From Labilibaculum filiforme (GTDB lineage: Bacteria; Bacteroidota; Bacteroidia; Bacteroidales; Marinifilaceae), in contig NZ_MVDD01000001.1 of the NCBI RefSeq assembly GCF_002843315.1, forward strand, positions 124,001 through 188,000: a DNA stretch of 64,000 nt. Reading direction: 5' to 3'. Numbering within the stretch: position 1 is the first letter of the stretch; every line of letters starts with the position of its first letter. The position numbers and the translations under genes were made by a program. Shown piece after piece: positions 53,163 through 61,715 of this stretch. A model generated the notes under the pieces. The model searched no databases. It had not been told where the DNA came from and saw nothing but the letters and a program-made list of their open reading frames with translations.

Positions 53163-54449
53163 TTATACAACTTCTGCAACAACAAAAGTACTTCCACCTA
53201 CAAAAATCAAATCGTTATCCTGCGCATTTTTCTTTGCGGCCTCTAATGCTATTTTTATAGATAAGTACGTATTTCCAATTAATCCGCATGCTTTCGCCTT
53301 ATTTGCAAGAATATTTTGATCTAATGCCCTAGGAATATTGGCACGACTAAAATAGTAACTTGCATTCTTCGGCAATAATTCAAGTATTTCGTTAATATCT
53401 TTATCATCTACCACTCCAAAAACAACATGCAATTTTCCGTAATCCAACGATTCCATTTGCTCTATTATTTCTTTAATACCCGCAACATTGTGTCCAGTAT
53501 CACACACCACTTTTGGTGCTCTACCTATTGTCTGCCAGCGTCCTAGCAAACCTGTTCTTTTTACCACCTCTGAAACTCCCTGTTGAATGGAACGATCAGA
53601 AATTGCCCAGCCCCTACTTTTTAATTGATCGCATACGCAAAGAGCTGTTCTAATATTTTTAATTTGATAACATCCCACTAAATCACAGGACAAATTAACA
53701 ATTGAATTATTTGCTGCAGACTGATAAACTAAATTTCTTTTGCCATTTATTAATTCTGATGATTGAAACTTATACTGATCCTCAGAAAATAGTAGATCGG
53801 AACCTTTAGCAGCTGCAAATTTCAAGAAAACATCCATCACCTCTTCCTGTTTCTCGCCAATTACTACAGGAATGCCTTTTTTTATAATCCCAGCTTTTTC
53901 CCCAGCAATTTGTACCAATTCGGTTCCCAACAAATTAGTATGATCTTTACTAATATTTGTAATCACAGAAAGTTCCGGACTAATAATATTCGTAGAATCC
54001 AACCTTCCACCTAAACCAACTTCTATTACCGCTATATCCACCTCTTGCTTTGCAAAAAAATCAAAAGCCATCGCTACTGTCATCTCGAAAAAAGAGGGAG
54101 TTAACTCTTCAAATTTAGTTTGATATTTACGAATAAATTCAACCACATAGTCTTCCGAAACAAGTTCCCCATTCACCTTTATTCTCTCTCGAAAATCTCT
54201 TAAATGCGGAGAAGTATATAAACCCACTTTATATCCAGAAGCTTGCAAAACAGAAGCAAGAGTATGAGAAACAGAACCTTTCCCATTCGTTCCCGCAACA
54301 TGAATTGTTTTAAATTTCTTATGAGGATGATTAAAATAGTCATCCAAAGCCAAAGTAGTATCTAAATTGGCTTTATATGCTGCTTGCCCAGTACGCTGAA
54401 ACATAGGCAGTTTAGTAAACATATAATCTAAAGTCTCTTGGTAATTCAT
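53163..54449 (-). CDS. folC: Folylpolyglutamate synthase / dihydrofolate synthase
   Basis: FolC adds glutamate to dihydropteroate and to folates with ATP. The Mur-ligase-like ATP site is IHVAGTNGKGSVSHTLASVL (residues 49-68), followed by the folate-loop SPHLRDFRERIKVNG. The central domain contains FFEMTVAMAFDFF, GLGGRLDSTNI and ISKDHTNLLG. The C-terminal domain has LGRWQTIGRAPKVVCDTGHN with the conserved DGAHN-type motif changed to DTGHN, as in many Bacteroidota. The 428-residue length is typical. ATG 54449 agrees with the usual N terminus (MNYQETLDYMFTKLPMFQRTG, given by its two ends). It lies upstream of tRNA-Val on the same strand. Confidence 0.95.
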   Translation of the reverse strand: MNYQETLDYMFTKLPMFQRTGQAAYKANLDTTLALDDYFNHPHKKFKTIHVAGTNGKGSVSHTLASVLQASGYKVGLYTSPHLRDFRERIKVNGELVSEDYVVEFIRKYQTKFEELTPSFFEMTVAMAFDFFAKQEVDIAVIEVGLGGRLDSTNIISPELSVITNISKDHTNLLGTELVQIAGEKAGIIKKGIPVVIGEKQEEVMDVFLKFAAAKGSDLLFSEDQYKFQSSELINGKRNLVYQSAANNSIVNLSCDLVGCYQIKNIRTALCVCDQLKSRGWAISDRSIQQGVSEVVKRTGLLGRWQTIGRAPKVVCDTGHNVAGIKEIIEQMESLDYGKLHVVFGVVDDKDINEILELLPKNASYYFSRANIPRALDQNILANKAKACGLIGNTYLSIKIALEAAKKNAQDNDLIFVGGSTFVVAEVV

Positions 54450-54717
54450 TTCTTACTCGCTACAATTTTGATGTTGGTACAAAGAAGAATAAAATTTCTT
54501 AAATTTTTTGTTAATAGGTTGAATTTCCTACAAAAATTACTAAATTAAAACTATTAATTACTACTGCTTTTTTGAATCACAAAATCTAATTAAATGAAAT
54601 TACCCGATTCAAAATCACTTTTCATCAGCTAACATTTTAAACCGTAGCAATTTGTACTAACAGCAAATAGAACCGACACAAAAAGCGAGTCAAAATTCAC
54701 CTCTAACACCATTTATT

Positions 54718-56049
54718 ATGGCAAAACTCAAAAAGATTTTCGTTCTCGACACAAATGTTATTCTTCACGATTTTAATTCCATTTATAATTTTGAAGAAAA
54801 TGATGTTGTAATTCCCATAACAGTTTTGGAAGAACTGGATAAATTTAAAAAAGGAAATGATCAGATTAACTTCCATGCACGAGAATTCAGTCGGGAATTA
54901 GACCGAATCTCTGGAGATTTACTTTTTTCTTCGGGAGTTCCTTTGGGTCTTAAGTTAGGCAAACTATCGGTGGAAACAGGAAAAGAATTTTCACCCGAAA
55001 TGAAAAGATCCTTTCAGGAAAATATTCCGGACCATAGAATTTTAGCCATTGCCGAGTATCTACATAACCACAGCGACAATAAAAAGGTTATTTTGGTTTC
55101 CAAAGATATTAATCTAAGAATGAAAGCCAAGTCTTTAGGCGTTCCTGCCGAAGATTATAAGAACGATCAGGTGAAAGATCTCGACGATGTAATTAGCATG
55201 GGAATTACAACACTAGAGGATTTTGATGATGAAAAAATTAATTTCCTATACAAATCAAACGAAGGGATTCCTGAGGCTGATTTTGGATTTGAAAACCCAA
55301 TCAAAGGTCATAAATATTTTATTTTAAAAAATAATTCCTCGAGTGCTCTTGCTCATTTCGATCCGGTTGAAAAAACAATATCCCGAGTTGAAAAACCTAA
55401 TGCCTATGGAATTTATCCTCGAAATGCAGAACAAACATTTTCGTTCCATGCACTTATGGATCCAAAAATTTCCTTAGTTGCATTAACCGGACGAGCCGGA
55501 ACTGGGAAAACATTAGTTGCCTTAGCTGCAGCTCTGCAACAAATCGATTTATACGATCAAATTTTCTTGGCCCGACCAATCGTCGCTTTGGCAAATAAAG
55601 ATCTTGGATATTTACCAGGCGATGCTAAAGAAAAAATAGGCCCGTATATGCAACCTCTTTTCGACAACCTAAGCGTGATTAAACACAAATTTAATATCCA
55701 CAGTAAAGAGAACCTTAAAATTGACGAATTATTAAAGGAGGAAAGGTTACAAATTACACCTTTAGCCTATATTCGGGGACGAAGCTTATCTAATACATTC
55801 TTTATTGTTGATGAGGCTCAAAACCTTACCCCTCATGAAATTAAAACTATAATTACACGAGCAGGAGAAGGAACTAAAATGATATTCACAGGAGATATTG
55901 AACAAATAGACTCTCCTTATCTGGATAAAAAATCGAACGGCTTAGCTTACTTATCAGATAGAATGCAAGAACAGGATGTTTTTGCACATGTAAATCTAAT
56001 AAAAGGGGAACGAAGTCATCTTGCCGAATTGGCGAGTCACCTTCTGTAA
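54718..56049 (+). CDS. PIN-PhoH fusion ATPase
   Basis: An N-terminal PIN domain (residues 1-145, KIFVLDTNVILHDF with conserved Asp, and PITVLEELDKFKKG with Glu) is joined to a C-terminal PhoH domain of the P-loop type. The PhoH part has Walker A LTGRAGTGKTLVALA (about residue 257), FLARPIVALANKDLGYLPGD and Walker B FFIVDEAQNLTPHEIKTI (about 361). PIN-PhoH proteins are RNA helicase-nucleases in mycobacteria; here the acidic PIN residues are largely retained, so RNA cleavage coupled to unwinding is plausible. The 443-residue length is standard. It is cytosolic and first in a run of + strand genes. Confidence 0.92.
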   Translation: MAKLKKIFVLDTNVILHDFNSIYNFEENDVVIPITVLEELDKFKKGNDQINFHAREFSRELDRISGDLLFSSGVPLGLKLGKLSVETGKEFSPEMKRSFQENIPDHRILAIAEYLHNHSDNKKVILVSKDINLRMKAKSLGVPAEDYKNDQVKDLDDVISMGITTLEDFDDEKINFLYKSNEGIPEADFGFENPIKGHKYFILKNNSSSALAHFDPVEKTISRVEKPNAYGIYPRNAEQTFSFHALMDPKISLVALTGRAGTGKTLVALAAALQQIDLYDQIFLARPIVALANKDLGYLPGDAKEKIGPYMQPLFDNLSVIKHKFNIHSKENLKIDELLKEERLQITPLAYIRGRSLSNTFFIVDEAQNLTPHEIKTIITRAGEGTKMIFTGDIEQIDSPYLDKKSNGLAYLSDRMQEQDVFAHVNLIKGERSHLAELASHLL

Positions 56050-56180
56050 ATATATTTATTGCAATACTGAGAAATTTCTTTTAAATTAAATTCTGAAACC
56101 TGTACATTTGATCGCTTCTGGAAAATAGCCTCTTTTGTTACGGCTTGTTTTCTTTCGCTGAACATCTAAATATATTCTTT

Positions 56181-57086
56181 ATGAAAATAATGAAATTTGC
56201 CGCCATTGATATCGGATCCAATGCCATCCGATTGCTGTTTATGAATGTGCTGGAAGAAGGTGGTAATGCTCACTTTAAAAAATCATCATTGGTGCGAGTT
56301 CCCATTCGTTTGGGAACCGACACCTTTATCGAAAAGTTTATCTCTACCGATAAAGCCGAAAAATTAATTAAAAGCATGAAGGCTTTTCGAAACCTTATGG
56401 ATGTTCATGAGGTAGTGAACTATAGAGCCTGTGCAACTTCCGCAATGAGAGAAGCTGCAAATGGTGCCGAAATCATTCAACGAATCGAAAAAGAATCAGG
56501 CATCAAAATTGATGTGATAGGTGGAAAAGAGGAAGCAAGTATTATTTTTGACAATAAAATTGCTGATTCCCTAGATCCAACAAAAGACTATCTATACGTA
56601 GATGTTGGTGGTGGAAGCACCGAACTAACCCTTTTTTCAAAAGGAATTTGTAAATTTTCTGCATCCTTTAATGTGGGAACAATTAAAATTCTTAGAGATT
56701 GTGTGCCAAAAGATGAATTCGTTCGCATCAAAGAATGCTTACTGGATGTATGCCCTAGTTGCGAAAATATTGAACTGATTGGATCTGGTGGTAACATTAA
56801 CAGATTGGTAAAACTCGCAACTCCAAAAAAAGAAAAATTCATTACTTATCAGGAATTTAAGAGTATTTTCTATGACCTTAAACAGTATAGTTACGAGGAG
56901 TTAATGATTAACTACGATATGAATCCCGACAGAGCGGATGTTATTATTCCAGCAGCAACAATTTTCCTAAGCATTATGGAATGGGCAAATGCGGAAATAA
57001 TACACGTCCCTAAAATTGGTGTTACCGATGGTATTGTTCATCAACTGTATAAGGAATATAATTCGAACAACCTTCTAAGAGGCTAA
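56181..57086 (+). CDS. Ppx/GppA-family exopolyphosphatase-type protein
   Basis: This ASKHA-fold phosphatase acts on polyphosphate or pppGpp. The phosphate loops FAAIDIGSNAIRLLF and LYVDVGGGSTELTLF are present, as are RACATSAMREAANG and VIGGKEEASIIF, with the catalytic Glu of the YRACATSAMREA region. At 301 residues it consists of only the two N-terminal ASKHA domains and lacks the C-terminal HD-like domain of E. coli Ppx, as in many Bacteroidota. A longer frame from 56145 adds unrelated residues; ATG 56181 (MKIMKFAAIDIGS) is preferred, and ATG 56190 is also possible. Confidence 0.9.
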   Translation: MKIMKFAAIDIGSNAIRLLFMNVLEEGGNAHFKKSSLVRVPIRLGTDTFIEKFISTDKAEKLIKSMKAFRNLMDVHEVVNYRACATSAMREAANGAEIIQRIEKESGIKIDVIGGKEEASIIFDNKIADSLDPTKDYLYVDVGGGSTELTLFSKGICKFSASFNVGTIKILRDCVPKDEFVRIKECLLDVCPSCENIELIGSGGNINRLVKLATPKKEKFITYQEFKSIFYDLKQYSYEELMINYDMNPDRADVIIPAATIFLSIMEWANAEIIHVPKIGVTDGIVHQLYKEYNSNNLLRG

Positions 57087-57104
57087 AAAGCAATTCTTTT
57101 TTCC

Positions 57105-57112
57105 TAAATTTG
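57105..57112 (+). promoter_or_regulatory. -7 element (TAAATTTG) before mtaB
   Basis: An exact TAnnTTTG match 18 nt after the phosphatase stop. It would give mtaB a leader of about 110 nt. Confidence 0.4.
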
Positions 57113-57135
57113 CAACAAAATATTTTCTATAGTTT

Positions 57136-57166
57136 GAACTATTTCAAATCTAATTTGAAATAGTTC
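57136..57166 (+). terminator. Strong hairpin between the Ppx-type gene and mtaB
   Basis: A perfect 14-bp inverted repeat GAACTATTTCAAAT / ATTTGAAATAGTTC with a 3-nt loop is followed by a T-rich tract. It is either the terminator of the phosphatase gene or, if the -7 element at 57105 is used, a leader hairpin of mtaB. Confidence 0.65.
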
Positions 57167-57230
57167 ATTTATTTTAGCCTTAGGTTGTCTATCAGCATCT
57201 GGCTAATCATCAGCAAGAAGGGAAGAAATT

Positions 57231-58565
57231 ATGTTGCAAGGTAAAAAAGTAGCATTCTATACATTAGGATGCAAGCTTAATTTTTCGGAAACATCGACCA
57301 TTGGCCGTTCCTTTAAAGAAATGGGATTCGAAACAGTTAAGCATACAGAGAAAGCTGATATTTATGTTATCAACACTTGCTCTGTAACAGATCATGCCGA
57401 CAAAAAGTGCCGACAAGCCATCAAAAAAGCAATTAAAACTAATGTTAATGCATTTATTGCAGTAATTGGGTGTTATGCACAACTTAAACCCGATGAAATT
57501 ATTGCGATTCCAGGTGTTGACCTTGTTTTAGGAGCCAACGAGAAATTTAACATTCATAAATACATCGATCACCTTGAAAAGAAAGGTACTGGCGAACTAC
57601 ATCCTTGTGAAGTTGCTACGGTGAAAGATTTTCATTCCTCCTATTCGATGGGAGACAGAACTCGCTGTTTTCTAAAAGTTCAGGATGGTTGCGATTACTA
57701 TTGCACCTATTGTACTATTCCATATGCCAGAGGAAATAGTCGAAATATGAGTATCAAGAAAACGGTTCAACAAGCCGAAGAAGTTGCAAAAAAAGGTGCA
57801 AAAGAGATTATTCTAACTGGTGTAAACATTGGCGATTTTGGAAAAAGCACCAACGAAACTTTTCTCGGTTTAATTAAGGAGCTTGAAAAAGTAAAAGGTA
57901 TTAGTCGTTTCCGAATCTCCTCTATTGAACCCAATCTTTTAAACAATGAAATTATCGAGTTTGTAGCTCAATCAGAAAAATTTGTCAACCATTTTCACCT
58001 ACCTCTTCAAGCCGGTTCTAATAAAGTTTTAAAACTGATGAAGAGAAGATACGATAGAGAATTATTTGCCCAACGTATCGAAAAAATTAAATCCTTACTT
58101 CCTGATGCCTTTATTGGTGTGGATGTAATTGCTGGAAGTCGTGGTGAAAGCGAACAAGATTTTGAAGATGCTTACTCATTCATTAAAGAATTGCCAATTA
58201 GTCAGTTACATGTGTTTCCCTACTCAGAAAGACAAGGTACCAAAGCCTTAGAAATTAAGGAGGTTGTTCCTATTCCTGAACGAAAAAGAAGAGCTAAAAT
58301 GCTTCAAATTCTTTCGGAGAAAATGTTACAAGACTTTTATCAGGCAAACTTAGGAAAATCGGAAGAAGTTCTATTCGAATCTTATAACGATCATGGAAAA
58401 ATGTACGGATTTACAAAAAATTACATAAAAGTCGAAATTCCATACAATCAAAACCTAAGTAACGAACTAACATTTGTTAACTTGCACGAAGTAAATTCAA
58501 ATGGTAATGTTTCTGGTTCTGTTATTGACGAATTACGATTCAACCTTAAACCAATTTTGCAATAA
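57231..58565 (+). CDS. mtaB: tRNA t6A37 methylthiotransferase MtaB
   Basis: This radical-SAM enzyme turns t6A37 in ANN-decoding tRNAs into ms2t6A. The N-terminal UPF0004 domain carries three cluster cysteines (YTLGCKLN, NTCSVTDHAD, VIGCYAQ). The radical SAM motif CDYYCTYC (about residues 148-155) binds the second cluster; ILTGVNIGDFG, HFHLPLQAGSNKVL and DVIAGSRGESEQDF follow. A C-terminal region (375-444) is TRAM-like. The GCKLN start instead of GCQMN separates MtaB from MiaB and RimO. Length 444 residues. The next gene begins 12 nt later, suggesting one transcript. Confidence 0.94.
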   Translation: MLQGKKVAFYTLGCKLNFSETSTIGRSFKEMGFETVKHTEKADIYVINTCSVTDHADKKCRQAIKKAIKTNVNAFIAVIGCYAQLKPDEIIAIPGVDLVLGANEKFNIHKYIDHLEKKGTGELHPCEVATVKDFHSSYSMGDRTRCFLKVQDGCDYYCTYCTIPYARGNSRNMSIKKTVQQAEEVAKKGAKEIILTGVNIGDFGKSTNETFLGLIKELEKVKGISRFRISSIEPNLLNNEIIEFVAQSEKFVNHFHLPLQAGSNKVLKLMKRRYDRELFAQRIEKIKSLLPDAFIGVDVIAGSRGESEQDFEDAYSFIKELPISQLHVFPYSERQGTKALEIKEVVPIPERKRRAKMLQILSEKMLQDFYQANLGKSEEVLFESYNDHGKMYGFTKNYIKVEIPYNQNLSNELTFVNLHEVNSNGNVSGSVIDELRFNLKPILQ

Positions 58566-58577
58566 AAGTAGAATAGC

Positions 58578-59378
58578 ATGATCGATCTTAAAGAACTTTG
58601 TTTTAAAACGAATGACATTGCCCGAAAAGTTGGTTTATTCATAAAAGAGCAACAAAGTAAAATTAAATCGGATAGTATTGAAGTGAAAGGAATGCACGAT
58701 TTTGTAACCTATGTTGATAAAACAGCAGAAGAAAAAATTATTGCAGAATTGAAGCTTATTCTTTCCGATGCTGGTTTTATTGCCGAAGAAGGAACGGAAA
58801 CGCATCGAGCAGAGCACTACAATTGGATTATTGACCCATTAGATGGAACAACCAACTACATTCATGGTTTATCTCCTTTTGCAGTTAGCATCGCCTTACA
58901 AGAATACAACGAAATTGTGCTGGGCGTGGTGTATGAAATTAGCCTCGATGAGTGTTTTTATTCCTGGAAAGGAGCAAATGGAGCCTATTTAAATGGACAA
59001 ACGATTTCTGTTTCGACAGCCAATTCGATCGACTCCAGCCTAATTGCAACTGGTTTTCCATACTACGATTACAACCAATTAAAAACCTTTATGGCTTCTT
59101 TGGAATACTTCATTATTCATTCGCACGGAGTTCGTAGACCAGGTTCTGCTGCTACCGACTTGGCCTATGTTGCCTGTGGCAGATTCGAAGCATTTTACGA
59201 ATATAGTCTTCATGCTTGGGATGTTGCAGCAGGATCGTTTTTAGTAGAGCAAGCAGGTGGTAAAGTCTGCGACTTTAAAAAAGGCAATGATTATATTTTT
59301 GGAAAGGAAATAATTGCCAGCAATGCATCCATTCACGACGAATTCAGAAATATTGTTAATAAATACATGATTAACTAA
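58578..59378 (+). CDS. Inositol-monophosphatase-family phosphatase
   Basis: This Mg-dependent sugar or inositol phosphatase has the lithium-sensitive phosphatase motifs: EEGTET with the metal-binding Glu (about residues 74-79), WIIDPLDGTTNYIHG (88-102), and the C-terminal WDVAAGSFLVEQAGGKV. The LHAWDVAAG loop provides the last metal-binding Asp. The length of 266 residues matches SuhB. The substrate may be inositol-1-phosphate, or 3'-phosphoadenosine-5'-phosphate as in CysQ relatives; sequence alone does not decide. It lies 12 nt after mtaB and 52 nt before the acyltransferase gene. Confidence 0.92.
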   Translation: MIDLKELCFKTNDIARKVGLFIKEQQSKIKSDSIEVKGMHDFVTYVDKTAEEKIIAELKLILSDAGFIAEEGTETHRAEHYNWIIDPLDGTTNYIHGLSPFAVSIALQEYNEIVLGVVYEISLDECFYSWKGANGAYLNGQTISVSTANSIDSSLIATGFPYYDYNQLKTFMASLEYFIIHSHGVRRPGSAATDLAYVACGRFEAFYEYSLHAWDVAAGSFLVEQAGGKVCDFKKGNDYIFGKEIIASNASIHDEFRNIVNKYMIN

Positions 59379-59430
59379 AGCTGTCGTTTTTTTTTATACT
59401 TTCAGCGATTATTAAAAATCCTTACTCTAA

Positions 59431-60306
59431 ATGATAAAATTTCTGTCTTATATTATCTACGGATTGGTTCGGTTAATCAGTTATCTCCCCTTTCCAATTC
59501 TTTATATATTTTCTGATATTGTATTTTTCATTGTGTATTACATTCTTCGCTATCGAAGAAAGGTAGTTACCGAAAACCTCAATAATTCTTTTCCCGAAAA
59601 ATCAGAAAAGGAAATTTGTAGTATTCGAAAAGAATTTTACAGTCATTTCTGCGACACATTTATAGAGACAATTAAAATGTGGTCCATTAGTGAAGAGGAA
59701 ATGAAAAAACGTTGCAAATTCCTGAATCCAGAAATCTTTGATATTTACAAAGCCCAAAATAAAAATGTAATTACGGTATTAGGTCATTATGGAAATTGGG
59801 AATGGCTAACCTCTTTTGCTCTTTGGAAAGATGCCTATTATCTTCCAATTTACAAACCTCTTCACAATAAGGTTTTTGATCAAATGTTTCTTAAAATAAG
59901 AAGAAGGTTTGGAACTATACCTGTGGCAAAGAACGATACTTTGCGTACCATGATGAGATATCGTAACGAAAACAAACACACTGCAACTGCTTTTCTTGGC
60001 GACCAAACACCTAATAAAAACAGCATTAATTACTGGACTAAATTTCTAAATCAGGACACTGCTATTTTAATTGGCACCGAACGAATTGCGAAAAAACTAG
60101 ACCAAGCAATTGTTTTTATTAAGATGAATAAAATAAAAAGAGGCTACTATGAAGTTGATTTCATTCCTCTTTTTGACAATCCAAAAGAAACTAAAGAATT
60201 CGAAATAAGCGAAAAACACACTCGTGTTCTTGAAGATATCATCAAAGAAAACCCAGCTTACTGGCTATGGTCACATCGACGTTGGAAACACAAAAAAGAA
60301 GATTAA
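59431..60306 (+). CDS. LpxL/HtrB-type lipid A acyltransferase
   Basis: This inner-membrane acyltransferase probably adds a secondary acyl chain to lipid A. It has an N-terminal hydrophobic anchor (LVRLISYLPFPILYIFSDIV, extending to about residue 40), the catalytic HxxxxE in VLGHYGNWEWL (about 117-122), YKPLHNKVFDQMFLKIRRRFG, and FLGDQTPNKNS, a conserved block of this family. The C-terminal PAYWLWSHRRWKHK is the typical ending. The 291-residue length fits the single-acyltransferase type of Bacteroidota. It is followed by a glycosyltransferase gene, so envelope lipid or glycan assembly is the shared theme. Confidence 0.92.
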   Translation: MIKFLSYIIYGLVRLISYLPFPILYIFSDIVFFIVYYILRYRRKVVTENLNNSFPEKSEKEICSIRKEFYSHFCDTFIETIKMWSISEEEMKKRCKFLNPEIFDIYKAQNKNVITVLGHYGNWEWLTSFALWKDAYYLPIYKPLHNKVFDQMFLKIRRRFGTIPVAKNDTLRTMMRYRNENKHTATAFLGDQTPNKNSINYWTKFLNQDTAILIGTERIAKKLDQAIVFIKMNKIKRGYYEVDFIPLFDNPKETKEFEISEKHTRVLEDIIKENPAYWLWSHRRWKHKKED

Positions 60307-60345
60307 ATTTTAAAAATCACAAGAGTAACCTTCGTTAAGAACAAT

Positions 60346-61368
60346 ATGAATAGAATTGGAATTGTAATTCTTAACTGGAACGGAAGAAATTTGTTAGAGA
60401 AATTTCTTCCTTCAGTAGTAGCTCACTCGAATCGGGAATGGGCCGATGTAATTGTTGCCGATAATGCTTCCAGTGACGATTCTATTTCATTTTTAGAGAA
60501 TCAATTTCCTACTATACAAATTATTAAACTTACTGAAAATTACGGCTTTGCCAATGGCTACAACAAAGCTCTTGAGCAACTTTCTCATCGCTATTTTGTA
60601 CTTTTAAATTCGGATGTTGAGGTTACAGAGAACTGGCTGGATCCTATTTATGAAAAATTCGAGAAAGATTCTAGCATTGTCGCAGCTCAACCCAAAATTA
60701 AGGCTTATTACCAGCAAACTCAATTTGAATATGCCGGTGCCTCGGGAGGCTTCATTGATTATTTAGGCTATCCTTTTTGCAGGGGAAGAATACTCGATCA
60801 GATAGAAACTGATAACAACCAATACAACTCGGAATTGGATGTTTTTTGGGCTAGTGGTGCTGCTTTATTTATTCGCGCCTCTATTTACAAAGAAACTGGC
60901 GGATTGGATGGTGACTTTTTTGCGCACATGGAAGAAATTGATTTGTGCTGGCGAATTAAAAACCAAGGCCACCGGATAATTGTTGAGCCGAAATCAACAG
61001 TTTATCACGTTGGTGGAGCAACATTACCAAACCATAGCTCCAGAAAACTTTATTTAAATTTTCGCAACAATCTATTTATGTTGCATAAAAATTTACCTAA
61101 AAATAAATTGTGCACCATTCTGTTCCAAAGAATGATATTAGATGGTATTGCAGCTATAAAATTTCTTTTAAGTGGTGAATTTTCAAATTTCGCTGCTGTT
61201 TTCAAAGCTCATCTATCCTACTACGCTATGCTCTCTAAAATGAGGGAAAAACGCAAAAGACTAAGCCCTCTTGCGACTAAAATAAATCATCAGGAAATGT
61301 ATAAAAACAGTATTGTTTTTGATTTTTACCTGAGAAAGAAGAAGCATTTTTCCGACATTTCCTTCTAA
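60346..61368 (+). CDS. Family 2 glycosyltransferase (rhamnosyltransferase-like)
   Basis: This GT-A enzyme begins IGIVILNWNGRNLLEKFLPS, followed by VIVADNASSDDSISFL, the YGFANGYNKAL block, LLNSDVEVTENWLDP with the DxD-equivalent Asp, and FFAHMEEIDLCWRIKNQGH with the catalytic acidic pair. These match WbbL-like rhamnosyltransferases and related GT2 enzymes of polysaccharide assembly, although the sugar cannot be told. No membrane-spanning part is predicted beyond a hydrophobic patch near residues 250-290. The length is 340 residues. It is the last gene of the + strand run and is convergent with the SMR exporter. Confidence 0.9.
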   Translation: MNRIGIVILNWNGRNLLEKFLPSVVAHSNREWADVIVADNASSDDSISFLENQFPTIQIIKLTENYGFANGYNKALEQLSHRYFVLLNSDVEVTENWLDPIYEKFEKDSSIVAAQPKIKAYYQQTQFEYAGASGGFIDYLGYPFCRGRILDQIETDNNQYNSELDVFWASGAALFIRASIYKETGGLDGDFFAHMEEIDLCWRIKNQGHRIIVEPKSTVYHVGGATLPNHSSRKLYLNFRNNLFMLHKNLPKNKLCTILFQRMILDGIAAIKFLLSGEFSNFAAVFKAHLSYYAMLSKMREKRKRLSPLATKINHQEMYKNSIVFDFYLRKKKHFSDISF

Positions 61369-61386
61369 AAAAATATAATTTCTTAA

Positions 61387-61713
61387 TTAGTTGGCCGCGG
61401 TAAATTTAAGACCAATTATCGACACCAAAAGCAACAATAAAAAGAATATTCTGGAAAAGTGAATTGGTTCGCTAAACAAAACCACTCCTAAAATAGCAGT
61501 CGTAAATGCTCCGATTCCTGTCCAAACAGCATAAGCAGTACCTAAAGGCAAGGTTTTTATTGCCAAAGCCAGAAAGTACAAACTTATTGCCATTGCAACA
61601 ATCGTAATTACACTAGGCCAAAATTTGGTAAATCCTTCTGCATACTTTAATCCAATAGCCCAAACGGCTTCAAATAATCCGGCAATAATCAAATACATCC
61701 AAGCAATAGCCAT
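61387..61713 (-). CDS. sugE: Small multidrug resistance family exporter, SugE/Gdx type
   Basis: This four-helix inner-membrane protein of 108 residues works as an antiparallel dimer. Glu15 in AGLFEAVWAIGLKYAEGF is the proton/substrate site. The GLKYAEGFTKFWPS stretch, and LPLGTAYAVWTGIGAFTTAI, are typical of the SugE (Gdx) subfamily, which exports guanidinium, rather than the EmrE/QacE drug exporters. No guanidine riboswitch is visible upstream, because the gene starts 2 nt after the murF stop codon and is probably read through from it. Confidence 0.93.
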   Translation of the reverse strand: MAIAWMYLIIAGLFEAVWAIGLKYAEGFTKFWPSVITIVAMAISLYFLALAIKTLPLGTAYAVWTGIGAFTTAILGVVLFSEPIHFSRIFFLLLLLVSIIGLKFTAAN

Positions 61714-61715
61714 AA

